The translations under genes were made by a program, and so were the position numbers. DNA of 64,000 bases, taken from Pseudoalteromonas sp. EB27. GTDB lineage: Bacteria; Pseudomonadota; Gammaproteobacteria; Enterobacterales; Alteromonadaceae. The notes under the pieces were generated by a model. It saw only the letters and a program-made list of their open reading frames with translations. It was not told the DNA's origin and ran no database searches. This document shows, in pieces, positions 8,868 to 20,170 of the stretch (the first letter of the stretch is position 1; every line of letters starts with the position of its first letter). Location: the NCBI RefSeq assembly GCF_001974875.1, contig NZ_MTQD01000001.1:434001-498000 (forward strand). The letters are read 5' to 3'.

Positions 8868-9956
8868 TTAGACCAAATGCTCTCTAGCTAAATACTCTAA
8901 AGATTGCATTTCTTGCAAACGGCTTATACAGCGCTTAAATTCAAAGTTTAAATTACCTTGAGTATAAAGTTCGGTAATAGGTTTTTCAGCCGATATAATT
9001 AAAGTTACGTGACGCTCATAAAATTCATCCACTAAAGCAATAAAACGTCTAGCGGCATCATCATTAGTCTGCCCAAGCTGTTTAACGTTAGAAATAATAA
9101 CCGTATTATATAGGCGGCTAATTTCCATGTAATCGACTTGACTACGAGGCGTTTCGCATAATTCACTAAACTCAAACATCACAACGCATTTAGCTACTTT
9201 TCGCGTTTTGATTTTTCGCCCTTCTATTTCTATCGGCTCATCTAATTGTCCAGGCTCTGGTGATAACTTGTCGAAGTATTCAAATAGGTTTTTATCTGCA
9301 TCTTCATCTAACGGACTATGAAAAATTTCGGCTTGCTCTAAGGTACGTAATCGATAATCAATACCTGAATCTACATTAACTATCTCTGTATTAAGCTTAA
9401 CCAGTTCTATAGCAGGAACAAAGCGTGCACGCTGCAGGCCATTTCTGTAAAGCTCATCAGGCACTATATTAGAGGTAGCAACAAGTACTATACCCCGTGC
9501 AAATAGCGCTTCCATTAACCCACCTAGCAGCATGGCATCGGTAATGTCTTGAACAAAAAACTCATCAAAGCATATTATGTCTGTTTCTGCTTTGAAAATG
9601 TCGGCTATTTTTTCTAATGGATTAGCCGTATTATTTAATTTCTTAAGCTCATTATGCACTCGGTGCATAAACCGATGAAAATGCACGCGCATTTTACGCG
9701 TGCCCGGTAGTGATTCGTAAAAAGTGTCAACTAAATAAGTTTTACCACGCCCTACTCCACCCCAAAAGTACAAACCTTTTATAGGCGCTGGTTCATCTTT
9801 GCTGAATAACTTAGCAAAAAAACCTTTTGGTGCAGGCTTTGCCTGAGTTAAGTCATCGTACAGACGTTGTAAATGGCGCACAGCATTTTCTTGTGCTGCG
9901 TCGTGTACAAAGTCATCTCGCTTCAAGTCTTGTTGGTATGTTTGCCAAGGAGTCAT
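8868..9956 (-). CDS. zapE: Cell division protein ZapE (AFG1-like ATPase)
   Basis: 362 residues, close to E. coli ZapE throughout. Walker A GGVGRGKT at 66-73, Walker B ICFDEFFV, a sensor-like ATSN, and the conserved tail SRLQEMQS..YL.REH. ZapE interacts with FtsZ and modulates Z-ring stability. It is divergent from zapG, so two cell-envelope/division genes share one upstream region. The start has only a weak ribosome site. Confidence 0.93.
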   Translation of the reverse strand: MTPWQTYQQDLKRDDFVHDAAQENAVRHLQRLYDDLTQAKPAPKGFFAKLFSKDEPAPIKGLYFWGGVGRGKTYLVDTFYESLPGTRKMRVHFHRFMHRVHNELKKLNNTANPLEKIADIFKAETDIICFDEFFVQDITDAMLLGGLMEALFARGIVLVATSNIVPDELYRNGLQRARFVPAIELVKLNTEIVNVDSGIDYRLRTLEQAEIFHSPLDEDADKNLFEYFDKLSPEPGQLDEPIEIEGRKIKTRKVAKCVVMFEFSELCETPRSQVDYMEISRLYNTVIISNVKQLGQTNDDAARRFIALVDEFYERHVTLIISAEKPITELYTQGNLNFEFKRCISRLQEMQSLEYLAREHLV

Positions 9957-10091
9957 ATCTATTTACAGTTAAAACACAGTTTAATTTGCAAAGTATATTA
10001 ACACGCATCATAACTCGGGGTATATTACACTTAGTATGATTTATAATTGAATCAAGCATTCGTTAGTTATTTTCCCAAAGGGGTAGTTTTT

Positions 10092-10535
10092 ATGGGCACA
10101 GTTATGTGGGTAGGTTTGGTTGTTATTGTTGCTGTAGTAGCATTTTTTATTGGTGCATTTGTTACTAAAAAACAGTTCAAACAAGATGAATTAAAAGAAC
10201 AGGCTGAGCAAGCTGAAAACGCATTAGAGCAGTATCGCCAAGATGTCGCTGATCATTTAGCAAATACGGGTAAGCTCGTAAATAAAATGAAAGAAAACTA
10301 TGACCAATTGCTTAGTCACGTTGAAGAAACAAACCAGCTTCTTCTAGAAGATAGAAATAAAGTACCAGCGGAACCATTCTTTTCTAAAGAAACCACTGAG
10401 CAATTGCAGGCGTCTTTAAAAGAACGTAGTTCAGATCGCTCATCTGCTGCAGCGCAACCCGCTGATTATGTATCAGGTGAATCTGGTTTATTTGCTGGTC
10501 AAAATAAAGTTTCAGAACATTCTAAAGCATCTTGA
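10092..10535 (+). CDS. zapG: Z-ring associated protein ZapG (YhcB/DUF1043)
   Basis: 147 residues from the ATG at 10092, chosen because AAAGGGG sits 8 bases upstream. The open frame extends further 5' only with poor start codons. One N-terminal membrane helix (about residues 4-24) is followed by a coiled coil (30-95) and a low-complexity tail, the DUF1043 layout. In E. coli it links division and envelope synthesis. Neighbours zapE, degQ and degS match the E. coli locus. Confidence 0.9.
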   Translation: MGTVMWVGLVVIVAVVAFFIGAFVTKKQFKQDELKEQAEQAENALEQYRQDVADHLANTGKLVNKMKENYDQLLSHVEETNQLLLEDRNKVPAEPFFSKETTEQLQASLKERSSDRSSAAAQPADYVSGESGLFAGQNKVSEHSKAS

Positions 10536-10597
10536 TGAACTTTTTTTAGACCCCATAGTCTTTAGATATAACAGCTTTGTTGTTTTATCTAAACAAA

Positions 10598-10637
10598 CCA
10601 AAAAGGGCTGCTGTAAAGTAGCCCTTTTTGGTTTTTG
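10598..10637 (+). terminator. Terminator after zapG
   Basis: A 12-bp stem (CCAAAAAGGGCT paired with AGCCCTTTTTGG) with a 10-base loop is followed by T-rich sequence. It lies between zapG and degQ. Confidence 0.85.
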
Positions 10638-10666
10638 CTTTATCTTAAGTGGAGTTATCCCTGACT

Positions 10667-12019
10667 ATGAAAATGAAATTATCACTTATCAGCGCAGCTA
10701 TTCTATCTACAAGCTTATTAATGAGTCCTGTAGCGTCTTATGCAAAAATGCCAATTGCAGTAAATGGTCAACTACTACCTACTCTTGCTCCCATGCTAGA
10801 GCAAATATCTCCTGGTGTTGTAAGTATCCAAGTTTCAGGCTCTAAAGAAGTACGCCGCCGCGCAGATCCACTCGAATACTTTTTTGGACAACAGCAGCCC
10901 CGCAGTCAAAAACGCCAATTTAGTGGTTTAGGCTCAGGGGTAATTATTAATGCCGATGAAGGCTATGTGGTAACTAACAATCATGTTATTCAAGATGCCG
11001 AAAAAATGGTAGTTACTCTCGAAGATGGCCGTGAATTTGAAGCAACTAAGATTGGTACTGATACAGAATCTGATATCGCTCTTTTACAAATAGACGCTGA
11101 TGACTTAACTGAAATAAAACTCGCAAACTCAGATAGTTTACGAGTGGGTGACTTTGCGGTTGCGATTGGTAATCCATTTGGACTTAGCCATACAGTAACA
11201 TCAGGTATTGTTAGTGCACTTGGCCGTAGTGGTTTAAACATTGAAGGTTACGAAGATTTCATTCAAACCGATGCTGCTATTAACCAAGGTAACTCTGGCG
11301 GTGCATTAGTTAACTTAAATGGTGAGTTGATTGGTATTAATACTGCTATTTTAGGTGCTTCTGGCGGCAACGTGGGTATTGGGTTTGCCATTCCATCTAA
11401 TATGATGAAAAATCTAGTTGATCAAATTATTGAACATGGTGAAGTACGTCGAGGCTCGCTAGGTATTTCTGGTCGCCCACTTGATGCAGGACTTGCAAAA
11501 GCACAGCAACTTGATGTCAAACAAGGTGCTTATGTAATGCAAGTAATGGACGACACTGCCGCAAGTAAAGCAGGTATTGAAGCTGGTGATGTTATTGTTA
11601 GCATTAACGGGGGAGATATTAGCGGGTTCCACGAACTTCGCAGCAAAATAGCGACCTTGGGTGAAGGCCGCGAGATAAAATTAGGCATTTACCGCGATGG
11701 TAAAATTAAAACAGTAAAAGTAACCCTTGATGGTGCATCAGGTGTTACAGCGACCGGTGAAGAGCTCCATCCCGCATTCCAAGGCGCGACGCTTGAAAAC
11801 GTGCAAAAAAATAGCAATAAAGGTGTTGAGATTACTTCTGTAGATCCTCGCTCACCTTCTGCCCGTGTTGGCCTTGAAGAGGGTGATATTATTATGCAAG
11901 TGAATCGTCAACGAGTTGAAACGATTCGCGACATGAATAAAATCATCGACAGTACAAAAGGTAATATAGTACTTGGCGTGCAACGTGGTCGTGAGTCCAT
12001 ATTTATTTTAATTCAGTAA
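10667..12019 (+). CDS. degQ: Periplasmic serine endoprotease DegQ/DegP (Do family)
   Basis: 450 residues from the ATG at 10667. A signal peptide ends near SYA (about 26). The trypsin-like domain has triad residues in TNNHVIQD (His), ESDIALLQ (Asp) and GNSGGALV (Ser), followed by two PDZ domains (about 260-350 and 370-450). It degrades or refolds misfolded periplasmic proteins. Its pairing with degS indicates DegQ, although in species with one Do protease it may do both jobs. GGAG lies 12 bases from the start, unusually far. Confidence 0.93.
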   Translation: MKMKLSLISAAILSTSLLMSPVASYAKMPIAVNGQLLPTLAPMLEQISPGVVSIQVSGSKEVRRRADPLEYFFGQQQPRSQKRQFSGLGSGVIINADEGYVVTNNHVIQDAEKMVVTLEDGREFEATKIGTDTESDIALLQIDADDLTEIKLANSDSLRVGDFAVAIGNPFGLSHTVTSGIVSALGRSGLNIEGYEDFIQTDAAINQGNSGGALVNLNGELIGINTAILGASGGNVGIGFAIPSNMMKNLVDQIIEHGEVRRGSLGISGRPLDAGLAKAQQLDVKQGAYVMQVMDDTAASKAGIEAGDVIVSINGGDISGFHELRSKIATLGEGREIKLGIYRDGKIKTVKVTLDGASGVTATGEELHPAFQGATLENVQKNSNKGVEITSVDPRSPSARVGLEEGDIIMQVNRQRVETIRDMNKIIDSTKGNIVLGVQRGRESIFILIQ

Positions 12020-12041
12020 TAAATCACACTATTAATGTAAT

Positions 12042-12078
12042 AAAAATAACAGTGGCACTTGCCGCTGTTATTTTTTTT
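12042..12078 (+). terminator. Terminator after degQ
   Basis: AAAAATAACAG (12042-12052) pairs with CTGTTATTTTT (12064-12074), with GGC/GCC continuing inside the stem. A T-run follows, separating degQ from degS. Confidence 0.85.
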
Positions 12079-12121
12079 ATGTCATCATAAAGAGATTGCT
12101 CACTTACATAATAAGAAAATC

Positions 12122-13204
12122 GTGCTGAAACTAATAAAATTTATTCTTCCCCCTTTATTTGCAGGCCTAAGTATTGCTTTTTTAGTGGTTTTTTTCAGCC
12201 CTAATATGCGAGCGGCCTTACTTCCAAATGTTCCCCTACCAAGCGCTATGAGTGCGGGTCACCTGAGTTTTTCTGATGCAGTTAAACGAGCAGCTCCTTC
12301 TGTGGTTACTATTTTTTCAGAAAGCATTTCCAAAGAACCCCGTTATAAAAGAAAAAACACAGTACAAGAGCTAGGCTCTGGCGTCATCATGTCGCAAGAC
12401 GGTTATATTCTTACTAACTACCATGTTGTTAATAACGCAGATCAAATTATGGTTATTCTAACCGATGGTCGACGCTTCTTTGATGTGCAGCTAATTGGTT
12501 TTGATACCATTACTGATTTAGCCTTACTTAAAATAAATGCAGATCACCTTCCGGTCATTCCTGTCGATGATAGCTATGTATCGAGCGTAGGCGATGTGGT
12601 ACTTGCTATAGGTAACCCGCTTAATTTAGGTCAAACAATCACGCAAGGCATCATTAGCGCAACGGGTAAGCAAAAGATTACAGACAGTCCGTACAATAAC
12701 TTATTACAAATGGATGCGGCTATTAACGTGGGCAACTCTGGCGGCGCATTAGTTAACTCCAATGGTGATTTAGTCGGTATTACCTCTGCGCAGTTTAAAA
12801 CGCGTGAGAATCTGAATATTCAAGGAATATTCTTTGCGGTGCCTTACTCGCTTGCTAAAAAAGTAATGGGAAAACTCATTCGTCATGGTCGTGTTGTACG
12901 TGGCTATCTAGGCTTCGAAGGCACAGCAGTAGATAGTACCGGTAAAGAAGTAAACGACAGCCTAACTCCCGTTACGGGCATGCGAATTACTAATTTAGAC
13001 CCTTTGGGTCCAGCATGGCAAGCGGGCATTGAAGAGCAAGATATCGTTATTAAAATTGCAGGCCTCTCGGTAGCAAACCCACAAAAAGTGCTGGAAGAAA
13101 TAGGTAATACAGAGCCAGGTAAAGAAATAGAGTTTGAGCTTTACAGAGATGGGAAAATAGAAAAAATCATGGTGGTGGTAGCTGAGCTTGAAACAAAGCT
13201 TTAA
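12122..13204 (+). CDS. degS: Outer-membrane-stress sensor serine protease DegS
   Basis: 360 residues from the GTG at 12122, which puts the single N-terminal membrane anchor (KLIKFILPPLF onward) at the protein start as in known DegS. The protease domain has His in TNYHVVNN, Asp in ITDLALLK and Ser in GNSGGALV, followed by a single PDZ domain (about 270-355). DegS cleaves anti-sigma factor RseA when unfolded porin C-termini bind its PDZ, releasing sigma-E. The ribosome site is weak, so the exact start is uncertain. Confidence 0.92.
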   Translation: MLKLIKFILPPLFAGLSIAFLVVFFSPNMRAALLPNVPLPSAMSAGHLSFSDAVKRAAPSVVTIFSESISKEPRYKRKNTVQELGSGVIMSQDGYILTNYHVVNNADQIMVILTDGRRFFDVQLIGFDTITDLALLKINADHLPVIPVDDSYVSSVGDVVLAIGNPLNLGQTITQGIISATGKQKITDSPYNNLLQMDAAINVGNSGGALVNSNGDLVGITSAQFKTRENLNIQGIFFAVPYSLAKKVMGKLIRHGRVVRGYLGFEGTAVDSTGKEVNDSLTPVTGMRITNLDPLGPAWQAGIEEQDIVIKIAGLSVANPQKVLEEIGNTEPGKEIEFELYRDGKIEKIMVVVAELETKL

Positions 13205-13237
13205 TAAAGAATAATACCAACCTGCATAAATCGTCAA

Positions 13238-13277
13238 TAAAAAAGTCGGATAGCAATTCGCATATCCGACCTTTTTT
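13238..13277. terminator. Bidirectional terminator between degS and murA
   Basis: GTCGGATA (13245-13252) pairs with TATCCGAC (13263-13270). It is flanked by an A-run and a T-run, between convergent genes. Confidence 0.9.
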
Positions 13278-13306
13278 CAAAATTGTGTAATTAGTTAAGT
13301 ATCTAC

Positions 13307-14575
<1,269 letters not shown>

Positions 14576-14579
14576 CTAT

Positions 14580-14837
14580 TTATTGCGGTAAAATAAATTT
14601 TTGTTCACGCTTCCACTCTACGGGAGTAAATGCACGAATAGATACTGCGTGAATTGTGCCATCTGAAATTGTATTCATTAATGGACCATAGACTAGCTGC
14701 TGCTTTTTAACTCGGCTTAAACCGTCAAAGCATTCGCCTACTGCAACAACTTCATAATGGCTACCATTGGCTTTTACATGTACTTCAGCTAATTGAAGTT
14801 CTTCGCGTAATAATGTTTCGACTTGGCTAGTTTCCAT
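14580..14837 (-). CDS. ibaG: BolA-like acid-stress protein IbaG
   Basis: 85 residues from ATG 14837; a GTG at 14846 overlapping the mlaB stop is the alternative. BolA fold with [11 protein letters not shown] and the conserved RVKKQQ..YGPL segment and a His in the C-terminal IHAVSI region. The family works with monothiol glutaredoxins in Fe-S handling. Lies between mlaB and murA, the conserved location. Confidence 0.92.
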   Translation of the reverse strand: METSQVETLLREELQLAEVHVKANGSHYEVVAVGECFDGLSRVKKQQLVYGPLMNTISDGTIHAVSIRAFTPVEWKREQKFILPQ

Positions 14838-14842
14838 AACTC

Positions 14843-15136
14843 TCACTCAAATAGGGTTGTAACCTGACCCAATTGCATTAAATTTTGCAATTGCTCAGGT
14901 AGGTTTTGCAATTCAAGGCGAATGCCTTGCTGCTTTAATTCTGCAAAAGAGTGAATTAACCAAGCTAAGCCCGCTGTGTCAACCCTAGATACTCCACTTA
15001 GGTCGAAATAGATGATTTTATGCTTAGTTAATAACTTGTTGTTCAGAAGCTGTTCATCGCCAATTGAATTTCGAGTAAGCTCACCGCTTACTCGAAAATG
15101 TTGTCCATCAACTTGGCTTATTGCCAATTTAGTCAT
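14843..15136 (-). CDS. mlaB: STAS-domain lipid transport protein MlaB
   Basis: 97-residue STAS domain. It carries the [16 protein letters not shown] core, including the Thr/Ser position known to matter for MlaB function. It is the cytoplasmic subunit that stabilises the MlaFEDB ABC complex. Overlaps mlaC by 8 bases; last mla gene before ibaG. Confidence 0.93.
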   Translation of the reverse strand: MTKLAISQVDGQHFRVSGELTRNSIGDEQLLNNKLLTKHKIIYFDLSGVSRVDTAGLAWLIHSFAELKQQGIRLELQNLPEQLQNLMQLGQVTTLFE

Positions 15137-15809
15137 TCGAGTTACTGCCTCTAAACTGAACTGGTAGCTGACTCTTTTGCTCTAAAAGGTTACTTACATT
15201 ATCAATACCTTGCTGGCGCAAAATACCTTGTAGTTCACTTTGTTTTGCATCTAGTAAACTAATACCTTCAGCAATCATATCGTACGCGCGCCATTCACCG
15301 TCGCGGTCTTCGCGTACTTTAAAATCGATTCTGATATCAGGTTTACCGTCTTCAATAATTTTAGTCTTAACAACAACTACGTCTTTGCCTTTAAATGCTT
15401 GCTCGGCACCAAACTCAACTTTCTGGTTTGTATATTGAGTGAATACACCTGCATAAGTAGCAACTAAATACTCTCTAAACACACCAATAAAGCGTTGAAT
15501 TTCTTTAATTGCTTTAGCTTTTTCAGCTTCGTCGGTAATTGCACGGACTTTAGATACTTCACTACCTAGTACGCGAAGTGCTGCATATTTGTAGTCGATA
15601 TAAGGCATTAATTCTTCTTCAACGATTACGCGAAGATGCTCTTGATCTTTAACAATTAATGGCTGATCTTTTTTAATACGTGCAAATGTATTATCGGCAA
15701 CTTGGCGTACCATTTTATTTGGATCGACCAATTTAACATCTGCTGCACTTACGCTTTGAGTTAGCGTCATTGTGCCAATTGCTACAATAGCTAAAAACTT
15801 TTTCAACAT
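15129..15809 (-). CDS. mlaC: Periplasmic phospholipid-binding protein MlaC
   Basis: 226 residues with a cleavable signal peptide (cleavage after SVSA near 22) and the MlaC/Ttg2D fold. It shuttles phospholipids between the outer-membrane MlaA complex and MlaFEDB in the inner membrane. Located 5 bases after mlaD in a compact operon. MlaA is not in this window. Confidence 0.94.
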   Translation of the reverse strand: MLKKFLAIVAIGTMTLTQSVSAADVKLVDPNKMVRQVADNTFARIKKDQPLIVKDQEHLRVIVEEELMPYIDYKYAALRVLGSEVSKVRAITDEAEKAKAIKEIQRFIGVFREYLVATYAGVFTQYTNQKVEFGAEQAFKGKDVVVVKTKIIEDGKPDIRIDFKVREDRDGEWRAYDMIAEGISLLDAKQSELQGILRQQGIDNVSNLLEQKSQLPVQFRGSNSND

Positions 15810-15814
15810 AATAA

Positions 15815-16363
15815 TTACTCACTACCTTGGTTGAATAAAAACTGCCCGATTAATTCTTCAAGTACAATGGCAGACTTAGTATCAGTAATTGAATCACCAT
15901 CACCTAGTGCTTTACTTTCCACACCAAACAAATCGTCAATTGCTTCATCTTGCTTGTTTTCAGTCACTGTTTCGCCTAAGCAACGTTGTTTAGCCGAATC
16001 TGGAGAAATGACAGGGTGAATACCTAAATACTGCTCACCTAAAATACCCGACGTTAAAATAGAGATTGAGCTTGTGTCTGAAAAACGACATAAATACTGT
16101 GCATCAATGGTCATGTTTACCACTGGTAAAAACTCTTGTGGGTGAACATAAATTGATTCAACTCGACCAATTACAACACCACCTACTTTTACCGGCGCAC
16201 GCGCTTTTAACGAGCCAATGTTTTCAAACTTGGCATTAAGCGTATATGTTTCGCCAGAGCCACTAATACCTGAGTTGGCAACTTTAAGTGCAAGCATCGC
16301 AAACGCTAAAATGCCAAGTGCTACAAAAAAACCAACTAAAATTTCTAATTTCCGTGAATTCAT
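15815..16363 (-). CDS. mlaD: Inner-membrane MCE-domain lipid transport protein MlaD
   Basis: 182 residues. One N-terminal membrane helix (about 7-27) is followed by an MCE domain (about 38-120, with GSLKARAPVKVGGVVIGRV) that forms the hexameric lipid tunnel in known homologues. The C-terminal tail is acidic. Between mlaE and mlaC. Confidence 0.95.
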   Translation of the reverse strand: MNSRKLEILVGFFVALGILAFAMLALKVANSGISGSGETYTLNAKFENIGSLKARAPVKVGGVVIGRVESIYVHPQEFLPVVNMTIDAQYLCRFSDTSSISILTSGILGEQYLGIHPVISPDSAKQRCLGETVTENKQDEAIDDLFGVESKALGDGDSITDTKSAIVLEELIGQFLFNQGSE

Positions 16364-16376
16364 TATCTATACCCTA

Positions 16377-17156
16377 TTAGCTGGTAAACATTACCGCTGT
16401 CAAAATAAAGTCAAAACCTAAAACTGCTAATGACGAATGAACAACCGTTTCGGTGGTTGCTTTGCTGATCCCTTCGGAGGTCGGCACACAGTCATATCCT
16501 TTATAAAGCGCAATCCAGGTCACCACTATGGCGAATACAAAACTCTTAATAATACCGTTTAGTATGTCTTGCTGAAACGACACTTGTGATTGCATGATTG
16601 ACCAAAAACTACCTGTATCAACCCCCAGCCAATCTACACCCACTAAATGAGCGCCTATAATTGCTACGGCTGAAAATATCAAGGCAAGCAATGGCATGCT
16701 TATAAAACCCGCCCAAAAGCGTGGTGCAATAATACGTTTTAGCGGATCGATTGCCATCATCTCAAGTGATGAAAGCTGCTCTGTTGCTTTCATTAAGCCA
16801 ATTTCAGCAGTCAATGCGCTGCCTGCGCGTCCTGCAAACAGTAATGCAGTAACAACCGGGCCCAGTTCTCGCAATAAACTCAGTGCCACTAACGGCCCTA
16901 AACTATCCTCAGCGCCATAACCAACTAATACGGTGTAACCTTGTAAAGCCAATACCATGCCGATAAACAAGCCCGACACCATAATAATCAGTAACGATTG
17001 CGAACCCACCATATAAAGCTGGCGAACAAGTAACGGTGTGCCTTTTTTAAAATTAGGAACATGCGCTAATGCACTAAACAGCATATAAGCTGAACGACCG
17101 AGAGCCGCAAAGCGTCCTAGCGTTTTATGCCCTAGCTTTTGAAATAAATCCAACAT
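16377..17156 (-). CDS. mlaE: ABC lipid transporter permease MlaE
   Basis: 259 residues, about five to six hydrophobic helices, MlaE/YrbE permease family. Conserved segments are [13 protein letters not shown] and the [10 protein letters not shown] coupling region. It is the membrane subunit of the MlaFEDB complex. Shares one base with the end of mlaF, implying coupled translation. Confidence 0.95.
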   Translation of the reverse strand: MLDLFQKLGHKTLGRFAALGRSAYMLFSALAHVPNFKKGTPLLVRQLYMVGSQSLLIIMVSGLFIGMVLALQGYTVLVGYGAEDSLGPLVALSLLRELGPVVTALLFAGRAGSALTAEIGLMKATEQLSSLEMMAIDPLKRIIAPRFWAGFISMPLLALIFSAVAIIGAHLVGVDWLGVDTGSFWSIMQSQVSFQQDILNGIIKSFVFAIVVTWIALYKGYDCVPTSEGISKATTETVVHSSLAVLGFDFILTAVMFTS

Positions 17157-17983
17157 TATGCTTTTTCTCCAAGCAGCTCGTCTGCATAAGCTTGAGCCGG
17201 AAAATGAAATGGAACCGGACCATCCGACAAGCCTTTTAAAAACTGTTGAACTAAAGGAGATTCGTGATTACGCATTTCATCTGGGGTACCACAACCAATT
17301 ACCCCTTGATCAGCGATAATTATAACGTGATCGGCAATACTCATTACCTCTGTCACATCGTGCGTCACAATTAAAGACGATAAACCTAATACCTCGTTAA
17401 GCGACTTAATTAGCTTAACCAATACGCCCATCGAAATAGGATCTTGTCCTGCAAATGGCTCATCGTACATGATTAGCTCTGGATCAAGTGCTATAGCGCG
17501 CGCAAGTGCAGCACGTCTTGCCATACCGCCTGATAACTCAGAGGGCATTAAATCTTTAGCGCCACGTAGCCCAACCGCTTGCAGCTTCATTAATACAACT
17601 AATCGAATAAGGTCTTCACTTAGCTTTGTGTGCTCTCTTATAGGAAACGCAATATTGTCAAATACCGACATATCAGTAAACAGCGCACCACTTTGAAAAA
17701 GCATGCTCATTTTAGTACGTGCTTCGTATAACTCTTTACGAGACATTTTAGGAATGCTGCCACCTTCAAATAAAATATCACCTGAATCGGGTTTAAGCTG
17801 ACCACCAATTAAACGCAACATAGTGGTTTTGCCAATTCCGCTTGGCCCCATGATCGCAGTAATTTTACCTTTAGGAACGCTAAAACTCATATTTTTATAT
17901 ATAGTTCTATTGCCTCTCGAAAAGCTAACATCCTTGACTTCTACTATTGATTGCGACAAGTCGCTCTCCATAAAAATGTTCAC
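17156..17983 (-). CDS. mlaF: ABC lipid transporter ATP-binding protein MlaF
   Basis: 275 residues from GTG 17983; an ATG at 17971 is the alternative, but AGG lies at a better distance from the GTG. Walker A GPSGIGKT, signature LSGGMARR and Walker [13 protein letters not shown] are present. It powers phospholipid trafficking that keeps outer-membrane lipid asymmetry. First gene of mlaFEDCB, divergent from caxA. Confidence 0.95.
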   Translation of the reverse strand: MNIFMESDLSQSIVEVKDVSFSRGNRTIYKNMSFSVPKGKITAIMGPSGIGKTTMLRLIGGQLKPDSGDILFEGGSIPKMSRKELYEARTKMSMLFQSGALFTDMSVFDNIAFPIREHTKLSEDLIRLVVLMKLQAVGLRGAKDLMPSELSGGMARRAALARAIALDPELIMYDEPFAGQDPISMGVLVKLIKSLNEVLGLSSLIVTHDVTEVMSIADHVIIIADQGVIGCGTPDEMRNHESPLVQQFLKGLSDGPVPFHFPAQAYADELLGEKA

Positions 17984-18226
17984 TAGTGCACCTATTTTAA
18001 AGCTTTTTTGTCAAAGATGGAAAAAACAATTCGTAAGATTTTGTAATACATCCGTGAAAAGGATTATAAGACTCGCTCAAAACAGCTTAACCCCGGCTTA
18101 AATTTTTAAATTAGCTGTTTAAAAGCAGCATTGTTACGTAGTTGACCTTACTCTTTTATTTATACTTTCATCTTGGCTTTTGTTACTATTCGCGCCATCC
18201 GTATTTTGTATAACTGGCTTAACACA

Positions 18227-19195
18227 ATGGTTACCTCGTTTGTTATTTTAATTCTTGGTTTTGCAGCTCTTGTTTGGAGTGCAGACAGGTTTGTTTATGG
18301 CGCTGCGGCTCTTGCTAAAAACTTTGGTGTACCTACACTTATTGTTGGTTTAACCGTGGTAGCTATGGGCTCTTCAGCGCCCGAAATGATGGTTTCAGCC
18401 TCTGCAGCTCTGGCTAACAAAACCGACACAGCCGTTGGTAATGCTGTTGGCTCTAACATTACAAACATTTTACTTGTGTTAGGTATCACAGCTTTATTTC
18501 GCCCTCTTTCAGTTTCATCTAGTACGTTAAAACGCGAAATGCCATTGGTAATGCTAGTATCTCTTGCTACTTGGTATGTCTTTTCGGATAACTACTTTTC
18601 ATTTAATGAAGGTGTTGCACTTTTAGTTGGCTTTATCGTGTTCATCGGTGGGTTAATTATTGTATCTATGCGTGCAAAAAACCAAGATGACCCATTTGTC
18701 TCAGAAGCCTGCGACGACGTCCCTAACGATGTACCTACAAAAAAAGCGATATTTTGGTTAGTTATAGGCATGATACTCCTACCTGTTAGCTCTCATTTTT
18801 TAATAGGTTCAGCCGTAGACATTGCAAAATACTTCGGCTTAAGCGACTTAGTCATTGGCTTAACAATTATTGCCATTGGTACTAGCTTGCCAGAGCTTGC
18901 AGCTTCGGTAGCTGGTGTACTTAAAAATGAAGATGATTTAGCACTAGGTAATATTGTTGGCTCAAATATATTTAATATTCTAGCGGTATTACCACTTGCA
19001 GGTATCATTAACCCTTCTGCCATTGACCCATCATTAGTAAGTCGAGACGTATTGATTATGATTGGTGCAACACTTGCTCTTATTATTATGTCATTGAACT
19101 TTAGAGGCACCCAACGTATCAATAGAGTAGAAGGCGGCTTATTGCTAATAGCGTTTTTGGGTTACCAAGGGTATATTTTTAGTCAAGTAGGGTAA
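18227..19195 (+). CDS. Sodium/calcium exchanger-family protein CaxA (YrbG)
   Basis: 322 residues from ATG 18227; the frame extends upstream, but homologues begin here with a hydrophobic helix. Two inverted Na_Ca_ex repeats each carry an alpha motif: GSSAPEM..GSNITNILL near the N-terminus and GTSLPELA..GNIVGSNIFNI in the second half. About ten membrane helices. It is inferred to be a cation antiporter. Upstream of kdsD and opposite the mla operon, as in E. coli yrbG. Confidence 0.88.
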   Translation: MVTSFVILILGFAALVWSADRFVYGAAALAKNFGVPTLIVGLTVVAMGSSAPEMMVSASAALANKTDTAVGNAVGSNITNILLVLGITALFRPLSVSSSTLKREMPLVMLVSLATWYVFSDNYFSFNEGVALLVGFIVFIGGLIIVSMRAKNQDDPFVSEACDDVPNDVPTKKAIFWLVIGMILLPVSSHFLIGSAVDIAKYFGLSDLVIGLTIIAIGTSLPELAASVAGVLKNEDDLALGNIVGSNIFNILAVLPLAGIINPSAIDPSLVSRDVLIMIGATLALIIMSLNFRGTQRINRVEGGLLLIAFLGYQGYIFSQVG

Positions 19196-20170
19196 ATGAT
19201 GGCAACGCTAAATTTTATTGAACAAGGTCTTCGCGTTTTAGATGTTGAGCGCCAAGCACTTAGTGATATTGCACAATATGTAGATGAGAATTTTAATAAC
19301 GCGTGCCAATTAATGTACGACTGCGAAGGCCGTATTATTGTCATTGGCATGGGTAAATCAGGTCATATTGGCAATAAAATTGCGGCCACTCTTGCGAGTA
19401 CTGGCAGCCCTGCATTTTTTGTTCACCCTGGTGAAGCAAGTCATGGTGATTTAGGTATGATCACTAAAAATGACGTGGTTATGCTTATTTCTAATTCAGG
19501 AGAGACCAGCGAAGTTTTAAATATCATTCCGGTTTTAAAACGACTTGGTGCCAAAATGATATCGATGACTGGCAATACGCAATCAACCATGGCGACCCTT
19601 GCTAATGTACATGTGTGTATTAAAGTAGAAAAAGAAGCCTGTTCATTGGGTCTAGCTCCTACATCAAGCACCACTGCAACGCTTGCGATGGGCGATGCCA
19701 TGGCAGTTGCACTATTAGAAGCCCGCGGCTTTACAGCTGATGACTTCGCGCTATCTCACCCAGGTGGTAGTTTAGGCAAGCGCTTACTGCTTACTTTAAA
19801 AGATGTTATGCACGGTGGCGCAAATACACCTATTATTAGCGTTTCACAAACAATTAAAGACGCCCTTATTGAAATGTCCGCCAAAGGTTTAGGCATGACA
19901 GCCATTGTTGATGAAAATCAGCAGCTCGTGGGATTATTTACCGATGGCGATTTACGTCGTATTTTAGAGCAAAGAATTGATATTCATACAACACAAATAG
20001 ATGTTGTTATGACTAAGTCATGTACTACGGCTACACAAGATATTTTAGCCGCTGAAGCGCTTAATATTATGGAACACAAACGTATAAATGGCTTAATCGT
20101 CGTCAATGAGAAAAACCAACCTATTGGCGCATTAAACATGCAAGACCTATTAAAAGCAGGAGTGTTATAA
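19196..20170 (+). CDS. kdsD: D-arabinose 5-phosphate isomerase KdsD
   Basis: 324 residues: SIS domain (about 35-185, with GMGKSGHIGNKIA) and two CBS domains (about 205-324). It converts ribulose 5-phosphate to arabinose 5-phosphate, the first step of Kdo synthesis for LPS. Starts at overlapping ATGATG immediately after the caxA stop with AGGG upstream. The pairing with kdsC supports KdsD rather than the paralogue GutQ. Confidence 0.95.
   Translation: MMATLNFIEQGLRVLDVERQALSDIAQYVDENFNNACQLMYDCEGRIIVIGMGKSGHIGNKIAATLASTGSPAFFVHPGEASHGDLGMITKNDVVMLISNSGETSEVLNIIPVLKRLGAKMISMTGNTQSTMATLANVHVCIKVEKEACSLGLAPTSSTTATLAMGDAMAVALLEARGFTADDFALSHPGGSLGKRLLLTLKDVMHGGANTPIISVSQTIKDALIEMSAKGLGMTAIVDENQQLVGLFTDGDLRRILEQRIDIHTTQIDVVMTKSCTTATQDILAAEALNIMEHKRINGLIVVNEKNQPIGALNMQDLLKAGVL

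Noticed and set aside
10468-10845. 125-codon plus-strand frame spanning the end of zapG, its terminator and the start of degQ
   Set aside because: It overlaps two well-supported genes and a terminator, and its composition is that of a shifted frame.
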